Below are positions 45,305 to 58,176 of a stretch of 64,000 nucleotides of DNA, one piece after another; within the stretch, counting starts at the first letter, position 1, and every line of letters starts with the position of its first letter. Where the stretch lies: contig NC_135262.1 in assembly GCF_964204865.1 (NCBI RefSeq), positions 15,066,001-15,130,000 on the forward strand, given 5' to 3'. A program made the position numbers and the translations under genes. The notes beneath the pieces were generated by a model. The model made no database searches, was not told the origin of the DNA, and saw only the letters and a list, made by a program, of their open reading frames with translations. This stretch comes from Styela clava. Lineage: Eukaryota > Chordata > Ascidiacea > Stolidobranchia > Styelidae.

Positions 45305-48300
45305 ATGGCAGCCGCTGATGTTAAGTTATCATCACACAATATGGCACCACCGCCAAAGAGAGCCCATCTGCTTACAGACGAGGATCCGTAAGTGCAAATT
45401 TGTCACTATTGTGGGCGTCATAGCTTCCTGTCAATTACGCTTTTTTGTTACACCTGTTCAGTATTGTCTCGCAAAATATGACGTCACTTGAGGAAACCAC
45501 AATAGTGCGTCCATGAGTACGTCCAGTAATTCAATACTGCTTATACTAAACTCGTTTATATTTGTAGTATATAAATATATACTACAAATATAAACGAGTT
45601 TATTACAAGCAGTATTACTCAAATTTGTGTGGATTTGAGGAAAGAAAAAATAACTTGGTAGCAAGTCACATTTTGGGCCATTTCAGAGAATAAATAGACG
45701 TAAATGGGAATGCATTATACTCAGCTAAAGTTGATTTTTTTATATATTCATATTTTTCATTATTATTGTCCATCTATGTCCTGTCCTATCATGACAATGT
45801 ATATTGTCGCACAACCTGTAAAATCATGGGAATGGGGTCTCAAATGTTAACCACTCAATAGACGCAACGTTCATTATAACTGCACCTTCCGTGAGTTGAA
45901 ATAAGTGGCCGTTCGCACTTTCCAATGATAATGTCAGATTGTGCCTAGTCAATAACCTCAGCTTGATCAATAACTTCATAAAAATGCTATGATGCAAAAT
46001 GTAATTATTATGTCATTTCCTCGACTCAATGCCAATGACAATCTTATTAATGACAAAATGCAGTTTTTGTTGATCAATAAACAAAAACGTGTTTCCATCA
46101 TTGCCATATGCATTCCAATGTATATATATATCATTAGAGATCCATAACTGTTACTGTTTATATAGATAAAAACTGGGATGCCTATGTCATGTTTTCCATC
46201 AGGGGGCTTGATAGTCATGGTTTGACCCCTCCACTGACCAAAACTTGAAATCCAGATATTCAGCCAATGTTGAGGGTCTTAACATAAACAGCTAGTTCAA
46301 AGTACAGTTATTATTCACAATCTTTCAATTGTTTTTAAAAATTTCAATTTGTCTGGTGCTGTCTACTTGACAAATGTATTTATTACCTTGTGATCAAAGA
46401 CAATATGAATGAGCATAAAACTGAGATCACAAATATACAACACATTATTTTTAATTTATTTTTCAGGCCTTGCAGTGCAGCGGTTCAAAAATTTTTTCAT
46501 GCCAAAAATGCAGTCACAAAAACATTGATCAATGGAATTGTCCGGCATCAACATAGCCAAAATGCAACTAACGTTTCACAATTACCAGATCATGTACAGG
46601 TGAATTTCATCGAAATTTTGTTCATATATTACAGGGAATGTCGCTTGTTGGTTCTTAAATGTTATAGGTAGAATACTATCTGAGGAAAGATACTATCCTC
46701 GCCAAATAATGATTCTCTTTCATCATGCCAAAAAACAAAAATTAGTAAAAATGTGTGAAGTGTAATGCAATTGTATTTCAATTTCAAAAATATTGGAAGT
46801 ACTGTCATGAGTGTCAATGATTTGCTGAAATTTATTATGTTGATTTTATATATTTTTATTACAGCAATATATTGATGAAAAAGCAAATTTATGCCAACCA
46901 GATAGTATCCATATTTGTGACGGTTCAAAGGAAGAAAGTGATATGTTTATGGAATCTTTAGAAAAAGATGGAATGGTCAAACGATTAACAAAATATGAAA
47001 ATTGGTGAGTACCATCTGTAAATTTTTTTTGACCTTTCTTGGAACAAGGCACTGTATAAGCAAGCTTACATAATTTATCACTCCCGAGTCCTGAGTGAGG
47101 TTGTTTGACCTTAAAATTGTTGACTTGTGGCGCTAATAAAGTTGGATCAAGCGCTCTAACCATTGCTGTCATGTCCATTTCGTATTCGGTAAATGGCTCT
47201 CTGTACAGGCAAACTATCTTCAAACTGCGGCCCATAAGATCGAGTCATACAGTCATGCCCATTTCAAATTAAATTGATATGTTGAGGTACAGAATAAACT
47301 CAGATTCCATAATGTAAAATTTGGAGACTCAGGTAAAGATATTCCCCAGTCTGTACAACTCCAAAAGGAATGGTGTTCGATTCTTAGTTACACCATACTT
47401 GACTTATGCCCTATACAATTTTGTGTGTGCTTAGTTACTTGAGTGTCTTTGGTGTGTGGCCAATTCCACTTACAGTTTGTTCTGGTTTGTGAACAGTATT
47501 CATGTCTTTCACAAGTGCTCTACCATGGCCACGTAAAACTGAAAGACCAATTTGTAATTAGTAGTTTATTATTACCCATACATTGTATTATAACTAGGGC
47601 TGGGAATGGTTAACCGGTTAACCGATTTCAGATGGTTAGCGGTTACGATTTATTTTAACCGTTAACTGACATCTTAGGTACAAATCATCTTCATACCGTA
47701 CGATTTCTTCAAATATCATTACCGGTACGGCGGTACGTCATCGCAAATTTATCTCTTGTGGCATTTAATTCAAAAGAATATCACTAACTGTGTGGGTAAG
47801 GACTCAATAAATGTGAAAAATAATGGAAGTACCAAGATTGCTGATTATGAAAATTTGACAATGATAAATTCAGAATCAGTTTTCGGTCGATTTCGAAATA
47901 TATTGTTCACGATTTCATTGCAAAATCGGATATTCAATGTCATACAACAAGTGCGCAGTTGATGCCGTTTTTCTTTATATGATATATATCTCGAAGTAAA
48001 ATTTGCACATCGAACACTGATAATTTGTCACATAAATGGACGTTTAACAACGGAATCAGGTTTCCAAAAATACTTCCACACCCCCGAATCACGCTGCCTA
48101 TCTCTTGCAACAGAGCAATCATGAAACTATCTCGATTTGTGAATAATTTTAATAAGCGATACCGGGATAAGAACACGGAAAATTGCTTTATAAGCATTGT
48201 GACGTAACAAGCTGAAATTATAAATTATTACGTCAAACGTCACGCGACGGTTAACCGGTTGATTTTACCCGTTAACGGTTAAAGTGTTTTCCCTGAAATT

Positions 48301-51300
48301 CCCAGCCCTAATTATATCACTTATTACAGTCACACAAAATTATAGAAATATGAGATGGAAATTTCTAAAAGATCTTTAAAAGTCAATTAGGATCATTTCA
48401 GCTTCAAATATGAATTATTTGTGTGAGAAAGTAGTTCTCTAAATAAGCTGAAAAAGATTCCTATTCCAACCATTCTGATAAATTATCTTTTTTTCTATCA
48501 GTTGGCTGGCAAGAACGGATCCCAAAGATGTTGCTAGAGTAGAAAGCAAGACTGTCATTTGTTCAAAAAATCGCAATGACACTCTCACAACACCAAAAGA
48601 AGGGGTCGCAGGTCAACTTGGATATTGGATGTCACCATCAGAATTAGAAAAAGCCGCTGCTGAAAGATTTCCCGGATGTATGAAAGGTAAGATTCTGCAA
48701 CTAACTAACAGTTAATTTTTTTGTTTTGTGCAGAATGCACAAAGGAATTGTGAATAATCCTAATATTTTGTTGCTAGAAACATAATTAAGATGAATGTGG
48801 AGTTGTCTATTTACGGTATACTATAAATAGTCATTATCGATTATGTTCATGCCAGTGACGTCAAGACTTGGCTAGTTTTTCTTGTTATTTCTATATTCAT
48901 ATCTAGTGCTGAATAAAATTGCAAGCTATCTCAAATATTTTGAGAATTAGTGAAATTATGAATAAATTCCAGAATATTTTGTTAATCAACAATGTGTTTC
49001 AATAAAATAACAAGTGTTCTCTTTATATATATAAAGACTTTATTATTCAATATGTTTTTACTTTAATCGAATCCTTTTGATTACCCTTCTGTTTCGTACC
49101 TATGCATGAAATTGATATAATAAAGATCATATCAAGGACAACACTTTTATCTATGGCCATGCTCGGTTGCATTAGATCAAATTTTTTTTTGTGATGGCAT
49201 GGAAGGAATTTTGTAACAAATATACATGTTTGTCCCCTATGTATCTCTAATTGATTATGACGAATTACAGGACATGACTTAAGATGGTTTTTTAAAGGTG
49301 ACGCTTCCATTTCAATTCATCATATACGCTTTTGTTGAACTATTTATCTGAATTGTAAATCATACTGCTGTTTAGAAGATCTCATTCCTGAAATTATTGA
49401 TAAATCCATTCAATTTCCGCAAAGCATCATTGAGAGCGATATATCCCTTGGCTTTTTGTAATCATGAGATGGTTTTTTTAATTGATTATCTGCTGGTTAA
49501 TAAGGCATCCTCAGCTTGTGAAACCCATGATTTAGAAACCTGGCTGAGCAGAGCCTTTTTCAGAGCAAAATACATATAAATGTGTTGTGTAACTTGTGTA
49601 TATAAAAAGTTATTAGCTTTCAATGCATTACATCTAACAATGCTGACGTTAGATGTAAGACATCTTAAATTCAAACCCCTTGCCACATCATCTCTTTTTC
49701 GTGTCACTAATGGCATTTAAAATTTATATCCTATTTTTCTTTTACAAACAGGTCGAACCATGTATGTCATTCCATTCAGTATGGGTCCCCTCGGTGGATC
49801 AATCTCCAAATATGGTATCCAGTTGACGGATTCGCAATATGTTTGTGCAAGTATGAGAATCATGACCAGAGTTACTCCACAAGTTTTAGATTACATAAAT
49901 AGCGGCGAAGATTTTGTTAAATGCCTTCATAGCGTTGGTGCACCTCTACCTCTGAAACGTAAGTAGATTTGTTTTGTTTTATTTTTTATGATTTTTTGAT
50001 CGATTTTTTGTCTGGTCAAAGCATTTCGATTAGTTTGGTTTGGATGATGTTCCATAATAGGCTTGGCCGTAAAGACTCAATTATTTTCGTTTTTGACTGT
50101 ATTCTGGAAAGCTATTTTTGAATGTGGATTACGAGAAAGTTGTTGCAAATATGATTTATTGGTCTTTTAAATAGGAGCAGATAAATCGTCAATACTCAAT
50201 TTGAATTGTACGGTTTCAGAATCAAATTGAATATATGAGTAGGAATAATTGGTGATATCAAGCTTTATGTTTGTTATGACATTTCTCGACTTATTCTATG
50301 TAATTTAATAGAATCGAATAAGACGTAGCCTACTGTCGAAAAATATCCTATGTAGCCATTTTAATTAATATTGTAACTGATACATACTGTCTTGAAGAAT
50401 ATATTGAATTTATATTCAGATTCAGATATTTATTTTCATCAATCAAGAATCTATGTACGAATTTATTTAAATGTAAATAAAGCCATGAAAATAATAATGA
50501 GCTAACATGATGAGAAAAAAAAACATGCATGAGGTTCATAGCAGGGTCGCGAAAAACTATAAGAGTCATCGAGTCAGCGACACCTATTGGCTGTTATTTT
50601 AGAGGGGGAGGAGTAAAAAAAATTGTATTTATCTAGCCAGTCGAAAAATATCATAAAAATAAGGTCAAACACATAAAACGAACAAGATGGCGCGTCAGGT
50701 GTATTATAATGAAAATTACAAATATTCTCATTGTAATTTTTTCATACAACATACTTGTATGCCTTTGCTGCTAACAAGGTTCTGTACTGAGTGAGGTGGT
50801 GGGCATTTGTCAATGAGTGTAACTAACAATCGATCATGTATCTAACAACTAATAGCAAATTTTTTAATCCTGTTTTTCAGGCGAACTCGTCAACAACTGG
50901 CCATGTAATCCAGATCAAGTTTTAGTTTCACATATTCCAGCACAAAACGAAATTATGTCGTATGGTTCAGGATATGGTGGAAATTCGTTGCTTGGAAAGA
51001 AATGTTTTGCACTTAGAATTGGATCGACCATTGCTAAACGAGAGGGATGGTTAGCAGAACACATGCTGGTTGGTAAAACTATTTATATTAAGATAATTGG
51101 CTGTTAGTATTTTTGCCTAAGAATGTCAAAAACATTTTTAAATTAATGTTTAGAGAAAAAGATCTATTTTAAGTATTCAAATTTATTCCAACTAAAATGA
51201 ATAGCTGGTAAACTATTCTCTTTCCCGAACATAGACCGGAAACTTGACCGTTCACCATATTAAGCCGTTTTATTAGCTCTTCTCTTCTTCGATATAAATA

Positions 51301-54300
51301 CAAAAATTCCTATTTTATATCAAATTATACAGTGTATGATTTAGTACATATTGACGAATTTTACATCCCTGACCATATTTGAATCATTCATTTTGACGTT
51401 CAGATTCTTGGAATAACGAATCCAGAAGGTGTCAAGAAATATGTTGTTGCTGCTTTTCCAAGTGCTTGTGGTAAAACTAATCTTGCCATGATGCAGCCTT
51501 CTCTACCAGGATGGAAGGTATGTTCATAAAAATTATATAGAGATAGAATAAATCAAGAGGGCAATGCTCAAATATATTGGCTTGAATGTCAAATTACTAC
51601 CGTATTTTATGGACCACAACTCCACAAGGCACATCTGGTTATAAGATACATTGATTCATACATTAGGTTCACCGACGTATACGGCCCACAATCGATTTTT
51701 AAGGGAAAAGGGATTTAATGTGTGTCTTGTGGTCCGTAAAATACAGTAATTGATAAGAGGGTTAAGGTTGATCGATGATTCCTCATTACACATACTACCA
51801 GACCCTATCGGTTCGACCTTAGCTGCGCACTGGTTAGCAGAAAAGATTTGCATACATGCCTGATGGTATGTTGTGGAGAAGTGAACACAATACCGAATAC
51901 ATTATTTACATATTTAAACGATTGTAATTTTCCACGAAAATTTTTCACAGGTTGAATGTGTGGGTGACGATATCGCATGGATGAAATTTGATGAAGATGG
52001 GAGATTACGTGCCATCAATCCAGAAAACGGATTTTTTGGTGTTGCGCCGGGAACTTCGAATAAAACAAACCCCAACGCTATGAAGACATGTATGACAAAT
52101 ACAGGTACTGTCAATTTTCATAATGGGTTCTTCTTAGTCGAGGGCTGGGAAAGCTATTGCTTGTGAGCAGCATGCGGCCTTTTGATGAGATCATAAATAA
52201 TGGTACCGTTATTTGGTATTATGGCATGGCCTTGATTACACGTCAATTTACTGATTCTTAGGTAATCATTAACACAATTGGGATTTTAAATCTATAAACT
52301 GTTCAGTGTTCAGCTGGTTGTAAATATAGAATAATGTGGTTTTATGAAATATGTTGTGTTATCACAGCACATTTGTTTTATTTCAGTTTAATATTCTCTT
52401 CAAAAAAGGCTTTAAACGAAAAACCACTTGTGTTGTTAGAGATTGAACCACAAGCATTTTGTGTCTAATTTATTGCATTCTGGACAGGGATTGGACTCTA
52501 CATCAGTACAGCGATGTCAGAGCCTCTCATAGTTTTTATACGACACTTATTTCACTCCAAACAAGGTGCAGTACAAGCATCCAATGATATGTAAGACGCT
52601 TCTACTCTCAGAAAGAGTAAGCATTGCTAATTTAGTACTCCCTAGGTGAGGTGTTGGGCATGGGATTTTAGCAGAGATTCTGACCTACTGTGCTAACACA
52701 GTTGAGTGTAATGCTTTAACAACGAGGCCATCGGCTCTACCATTTTCTAATTTAGCAAGGAATTTGTCATTTTTTCTTCAATGTTAGTAAAAATACCCAT
52801 AATTTTATTAAGTTTTTACCAATGTTGCTGAAACATCTGATGGAGGAGTTTACTGGGAAGGCATGGATGAAAAATTAGATGATGGTGTCCAAATTAAATC
52901 TTGGTTAAACGAGATATGGGAACCAGGTATTTTGATTTTTTTTCCACTTTTAACGTTTCATTGATATTAACAAATCTCAATCGAATAATTTTAAGAAAAT
53001 GTGCTGTCAAAAATGAAACCCACTTGTTGTAACATGTAAAAAATGTACTTTGCCGAATTTATTGACTTACCGGTATTCCCTTTTTTTAAGAAATATTGTT
53101 GTAAATTTTTAAATTTCATTCAGGAAATCCTAAACCTGCTGCTCACCCCAACTCAAGGTTCTGTGCCCCAGCGGCACAATGCCCTGCCATGGATCCAAAC
53201 TGGGAAAGTCCAGAAGGTGTCCCAATTGATGCCATCATTTTTGGAGGAAGGAGGCCAAAAGGTATGATTGATATATCAAATTCTTACGGTGTAATTGTGT
53301 GTTTAATTTAACGAAGTTTGAAAATAAAATTTTGAGAAATAAACTCTCGATATGTCATCAAGTGGTAATGTGTTTTGTAGCCGTCCCTCGGATTTCTCTT
53401 TTCCTTGTTAAAAAATAAATAATTATTTACTCTGGTGACAAGTCAAGTCAAGTTTATTTTTTCCAACCAGTAAATAAAAAACGTATATTGTAGCAGTCTT
53501 TGCCAAAAATGACAGTACTAGTTCATTAAGTTATGTCTGATTTCAGAACAAAAATATACCCTTTCCTTTCTATATCGTGTGAAAAATTAATACTGATTAA
53601 GGACTAGATTCGGAATTATTACATTTTTAGGTGTTCCTCTTGTGTACGAATCCTTTGATTGGGAACACGGAGTATTTATTGGAGCTGCAATGAGATCAGA
53701 AAGTACATCTGCTGCTGAGTTTAAAGGTAAGAGTATAATATTTTCTTGATATAAAGTATGATAGTTAAGAATAGGGATTGCATTCATAATACAAGACTTT
53801 GCCATATGAATGTGAACCATATCTGATATAGCAGAAGCAATACTATTTCTATCTCAAAAACAGCTCAAAACAAGAATAAATTCTATTTTGAGTGATTTAA
53901 GAGTTTTTCTGCACACATCAAATCTTGAACCGCTTCGAATAGTTATCTTTACTTTTCTACAGCAACCTTGCATAATATACATACGAATGTACCGGCGCAA
54001 AAGCATACAAGATGGATAAGTAGTCCCGCAGAAACACAATTTATTGCCATACAACACACTAATCAAGATTCTTGCATAGTATCTCATTCAAACCACAAAT
54101 TTTTGCAGGGAAAGTAATAATGCACGATCCTTTTGCGATGCGACCATTCTTTGGCTACAACTTTGGACACTACCTCGATCATTGGTTGAGCATGGATAAG
54201 ACCCCAGGAAGGGATATACCAAAAATTTTCCATGTCAATTGGTTCCGAAAGGTAAAATTGCTTTAAGCATGCTTACTTCTATTTGTATCTTCCTGTGATC

Positions 54301-55277
54301 TTTTTGAACTCTAGTGCAGCGTTTCTTGTACTTATTTGCCAGAAACACCTCCGATTTTTATTTCGCCTCGCGGAACACCAAGAAATGGTAGTTTCCAAAA
54401 ATTTTGCCTGGCCTGCCTGTTTGTTGTTAGGTGGGAGACAAATTTATAGGCCCGAAGCCGCTGAAGTAGGACCGAGTTCGCCATTTAGTTGAAACTTCGA
54501 CCCCTGCTGTGGCAGTGTTGCGCAAAACACAGTTTGAGAAACGCTGCTCAGTCAGCCTTAGCCAAGTTAGCTAGTTTGATTTTGGTTGCCCAAAATTCAT
54601 ACAGTCAAACAATCTGAAGATACTGTATTTCTTCATGAACAATACTCACTTTCATGACTAAATTAGGGGGTGTGCGTATCATGATTCAATATAATTGGCC
54701 CTTGTATATCACCATAGCAAACATACCTCCAATTTTTTTTTCTCACATAAATAGGATGATCAGAATTGCTCTTTTTCTGTTAATCGTAATTATGATGCGA
54801 CGACCAAGATAATTATAAAATATTCAAAATTAAGTTAGGGTAACTGAAATATTTAGATTCGGACATGCGTTGTGTACTGTGATGAAGCAGTATATGATAA
54901 TGATTTTATTTCCACACACATATATTACGGTGGAGAAACAATAATATCTTAATTCTATTCAGGGTAACGATGGAAAATTCATGTGGCCTGGTTTCGGAGA
55001 AAACATCAGAGTTCTGGAATGGATTTTCGGTCGTGTCAGCGGCACGGAAGAAGCTCGCAAATCACCAATCGGATATCTTCCTACCGAAAACGGAATTGAC
55101 CTCGCTGACCTTGATGAACCTGTTGATATGAAAGGCCTGTTCGACCTTCCTAAAGATTTCTGGCAACAAGAAGTAGCGGAAATCAAAAAGTACTTTGACG
55201 AGCAAGTGAATAAAGACTTGCCACCAAAAATCTCAAATCAGCTTGAAGCTCTGAAAAAACGCATTGATTCCATGTAA
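45305..55277 (+). CDS. PCK: Phosphoenolpyruvate carboxykinase, GTP-type (669 aa, 13 exons)
   Basis: Converts oxaloacetate and GTP to phosphoenolpyruvate, CO2 and GDP, the committed step of gluconeogenesis. Exons: 45305-45387, 46467-46599, 46865-47004, 48502-48686, 49752-49958, 50881-51068, 51404-51517, 51951-52104, 52813-52926, 53124-53261, 53631-53726, 54109-54251, 54963-55277. All introns start GT and end AG and the phases join exactly. Diagnostic parts: ICDGS substrate region in exon 3, ENCWLARTDP across exons 3/4, [12 protein letters not shown] in exon 5, [10 protein letters not shown] in exon 6 with the metal-binding Lys and His, [12 protein letters not shown]-loop with the reactive cysteine at about 330-340, VGDDIAWM with metal-binding aspartates at about 354-361, and [11 protein letters not shown] near the nucleotide site. 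This start gives [19 protein letters not shown]..., with an acidic LTDEDP that suits a cytosolic form. Human PCK1 has 622 and PCK2 640 residues. Confidence 0.95.
45479..45486. promoter_or_regulatory. CRE palindrome TGACGTCA in PCK intron 1
   Basis: Perfect CREB/ATF site about 90 bp downstream of the first exon's donor at 45388. Its position next to a possible alternative promoter makes a regulatory role plausible but unproven. Confidence 0.45.
45531..45617. repeat. Hairpin in PCK intron 1
   Basis: Core 45548-45601 is a perfect 54-bp palindrome (arms aaactcgtttatatttgtag... and its complement, centre near 45574). Imperfect pairing extends outward through caatactgct / agcagtatt. It is AT-rich; no precursor-miRNA-like loop or terminal TSD was identified. 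Confidence 0.75.
47595..48310. mobile_element. hAT-like non-autonomous element in PCK intron 3
   Basis: 716 bp with termini TAGGGCTGGGAATGGTTAAC and the complement of ...AATTCCCAGCCCTA, and flanks attataac (47587-47594) / attatatc (48311-48318), a 7/8 TSD. Subterminal repeats of ggttaaccggttaacc lie on both sides. The same TAGGGCTGGG terminus is shared with the small element at 4923. No transposase was recognised; short open frames inside are unassigned. Confidence 0.85.
48856..48863. promoter_or_regulatory. CRE palindrome TGACGTCA in PCK intron 4
   Basis: Perfect 8-bp site 170 bp after exon 4; the third in the PCK locus. Confidence 0.35.
51600..51746. mobile_element. TA-flanked MITE in PCK intron 7
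   Basis: Inverted termini CCGTATTTTATGGACCACAA and the complement of TTGTGGTCCGTAAAATACAG, each next to a TA (51598-51599; 51747-51748), over 147 bp. Tc1/mariner-like. Confidence 0.75.
54317..54546. mobile_element. hAT-like MITE in PCK intron 12
   Basis: Begins CAGCGTTTCTTGTACTTATT, ends ACAGTTTGAGAAACGCTG, with 8-10 bp inverted termini of the hAT CAGNGTTTCT type. Flanking duplication is weak (ctctagtg / ctcagtca), so it is old. Confidence 0.6.
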
Positions 55278-56408
55278 TTTTACAGATTATATCTTTGCAC
55301 TTCAGCTTTTTGTAAAATAATCCTAGGTTGCTTGACCAAATATGTTTTCATTTCAGCAATATCAACAATTCATCGAGATAAACCATGTGTAAAACCCAGC
55401 CATAATAAAGGACGCTCGCAGTGTGAACAAAATAATATATATACCCAAGCAGCTTTACTTGTTATTCCCTAACCATACCCCACCCTGTCCTTGTTCAAAA
55501 TCTTTAATTCATCGCGATCAAATATGTACTACTATGTCATATATATATATTTCTATATATATTTTTCATTATGTAATTTCGCTTTTGTCATTTTTGTACA
55601 GTATTTAATGAGGTAGACTAGTGAATTATATCATGTTAATTTTTTTCTAATTTTGGTGTGTTTTGTTCTGTGCATTGGCAGACACTTATTTTGAATGCAG
55701 GAGCTAATGCCCCTAATTTCCAACATTTTAGGTGTCCAGTAATGTAGGTATTTGAAAGAAAAGAATTATTTCTTGCAGAACTTGCAGTAGTGTTGTCCCA
55801 ATGCATTCTCACTCAATCTGCACTTTTGTTCTATATCTTTGACCTAACCAAACTAATTATGTTCGTTCAAGAACATGAACTTAACTACTATAATTGTAAT
55901 GCAAGTTGTATCATAAATGTCTGTTTTTTTTCGTTTTTCAAGCATAATTTATCATTGTGTTTCGTTACCGTGGTTGTTAAATGGCTCGATCATACATGTC
56001 CATACTCTAAAATGTGAAGAAAATTGTTTTGCGAATTTTATGTTGATTCGTGCAAAACCTTTTGTTTTCTTGAATGTTTATGATGCGATGCATCATACTG
56101 CCATTTATACGCACTGTTGAAGAGATTTTTCTACCTCCAAGGAACTGTGCCTTGTGTAGGTTACTATATAAATAAAGTTGGATACAATTTATGATAAGTT
56201 TGTATGACTGTGATTATGGGCTTCAGATTATTTCGTTGCCATTATGCTTTTCTGCAATTACTAGATAGATAAACTGCAGATCAGTCTGATCAAGGAAAAC
56301 CATTAAAACTCAAAATGCTTCAAATGCTGTACTACCGGTATTTGCCAGACAGATCATCAAGTACAGGAAGATAAACTCACAGAATCCAGGTTCTTTTGAA
56401 AAGTTCTA
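55278..56408 (+). other. PCK 3' UTR region
   Basis: AATAAA signals at 55404-55409 (127 nt after the stop) and 56171-56176 suggest alternative 3' ends. The sequence between is AT-rich with no open frame of interest. Confidence 0.5.
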
Positions 56409-56592
56409 GGGAAATTTGCCGCAGAAAAATTCGCCGCATAGGAAAAATCGCCTTATTTAAAATAGATTCGTTATTTAAGAGCATACCCTAACCCTATAAA
56501 TCTAACTGTTTTAATCACAAATACTTATACTTGTTTTACAGCAAAATGCGATTGTTCCTATGCGGCGAGATTTCTTACGGCGATTTTCCCGG
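56409..56592. mobile_element. Inverted-repeat MITE (GGGAAATTTGCCGC family)
   Basis: Left ggaaatttgccgcagaaaaa ... gccgcataggaaaaatcgcc; right gcgattgttcctatgcggcg ... cggcgattttcccgg. The two sides pair over about 45 bp. The core contains accctaaccctata. No clear TSD was seen; family unknown. Confidence 0.65.
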
Positions 56593-56913
56593 ACATGATT
56601 TTGAACATATTTTAGAAAGAAAGTAACTTGCATGCAAATCACCCCAGATTAATGAAGATCTTAGGTTTTCATATACTGTATATTTATATACTTTTTACTA
56701 CGTCACTCATTGAACAAGGGTTTCTGGGGCGTCTGCTGCATTTCATTGGGGTTGTGCTTCGCGGAAAATGTTGCAAACCACTATTCTACGATATAACCAA
56801 TTCGCTAGAAAGCAAAATTATTGTTTCCAAAATACACTGCCATCTTATGGTCACCAAACCGTCCACCTGAAAGAGCTTCAAGCCCTTTTGCAAATGTGAA
56901 GTCAAAACTATAT

Positions 56914-58176
56914 TTACGTTCCCAAAACTGATTTACTTAAGTTATCTAAAGTTTGATAAAAGCTATATTTCCAATCAAAATCCATATCATACCAAAAATT
57001 GACTGCTATGGTGCCATTAGTTTGTGTAACATGGTGGAACCACATAGCAGGTAAATATAGAAGATCGCCAGCTTTCACACTAGCTGTCAAGGTTTTGCAG
57101 TTTTTATACATAGGATAAGTTTCAAGGTCTGGATTAAGAGGGTCTATGGCAATCCAAGGTACTGGTTGAGAATCCAACAAGTCTTTTATAGTCCACGTTT
57201 CCCCAACTTTCTGATATTTTGCAGGCTTATAATTTTTATGAGGAATGAATGGTCTATCACATGGCGGGTGTAGCGTGAATGTCTTTTCACCTGAAATTAC
57301 TGCGTATAAATTTTCATAATGATCTTTGTGCATTGAAGTTATGGCATCTTTCTGTCCCATCCAAAAATTCACTGCTTCTGGTTTTGCCCCAAATGCATCA
57401 GTTGCCCAATTTATGTGGGATTCAATATCGCCGATAATCTCAGGGAAATCAGATGTCATGTTGGAATTCTGTTTTTGAATGTAAAATACATCACTCTCGT
57501 CTTCCCCTTCTTCAATACTATCTAAAAAGTCACAGAATTTCATTTCCATTTCTTCTGGCATAACAAATCTATCGCCATTTACCGCATCAGCATACCCGTT
57601 TGGTGTCACAGCCACAGTAACCATCTTTTCAGACATCGTTTCCCTAAAACAATTTAATATGATGAGCTATATCAGACAGACTTATATAGAGGGCTTTTTA
57701 CGCAAATTGTTTGAAAGTAACTGGCCAATCTCACTTACGTGTGATCAAAGTGACTGTTATAAACACTTTGCGTATGATAAAGTAAGCTATTCAACAATTG
57801 GAGCGTGCTTTATGCGATGAATGTGCACTAAATGAGGACCCAATAACGGTTGTTTGGCTACCTCCATAAATTAGATTAACAAGTAAAATTTTGTGAATTT
57901 AATATTATTATTTAAATTAAATTTGCAGTTATTGCCAAAGAGCTACCTACAAATAATCGCTCACTTTACTCACCTAAAATACGCCGGTGACCACTTACTC
58001 AAGGCAGTCCAGTGGCATATGCCACCTTTCAATATAAATGGGGAATTTTTGGAGACATAATTTGAAAAAAATTCTGCTGCTGTTGGTGGATCCTTGATGA
58101 TTGGTACATAATCATGTACATTCAAGTCATGTGCTTCCGAGATAGATTCAATCAAACATTTCTCTACTATATTCAT
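56914..58176 (-). CDS. JMJD7: JMJD7, JmjC-domain lysyl (3S)-hydroxylase / protease (310 aa, 2 exons)
   Basis: Fe(II)- and 2-oxoglutarate-dependent oxygenase of the JmjC class; human JMJD7 hydroxylates a lysine in the GTPases DRG1 and DRG2, and an endopeptidase activity on histone tails has also been reported. Exons on the minus strand: 58176-57974 and 57643-56914, joined in phase across a gtgagt donor and a ttgttttag acceptor. The product starts MNIVEKCLIE and contains WSPAYFRETM across the junction, VAVTPNGYADAV, NFWMGQKDAITSMHKDHYENLY (metal-binding H-x-D in MHKDH), GEKTFTLHPPCDRPFIP (2-oxoglutarate contacts) and LLYLPAMWFHHV with the distal metal-binding histidine, then AVNFWYDM. Length matches the human protein (316). 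It is convergent with PCK and upstream of it lies WDR3 on the same strand. Confidence 0.95.

Noticed and set aside
51960-52166. 68-codon open frame as a separate gene
   Set aside because: It is PCK exon 8 read past its GT donor into the intron.
56478-56500. Telomere-like accctaaccctata motif (also near 10890 and 19105)
   Set aside because: Single short runs inside MITEs, not tandem telomere arrays.
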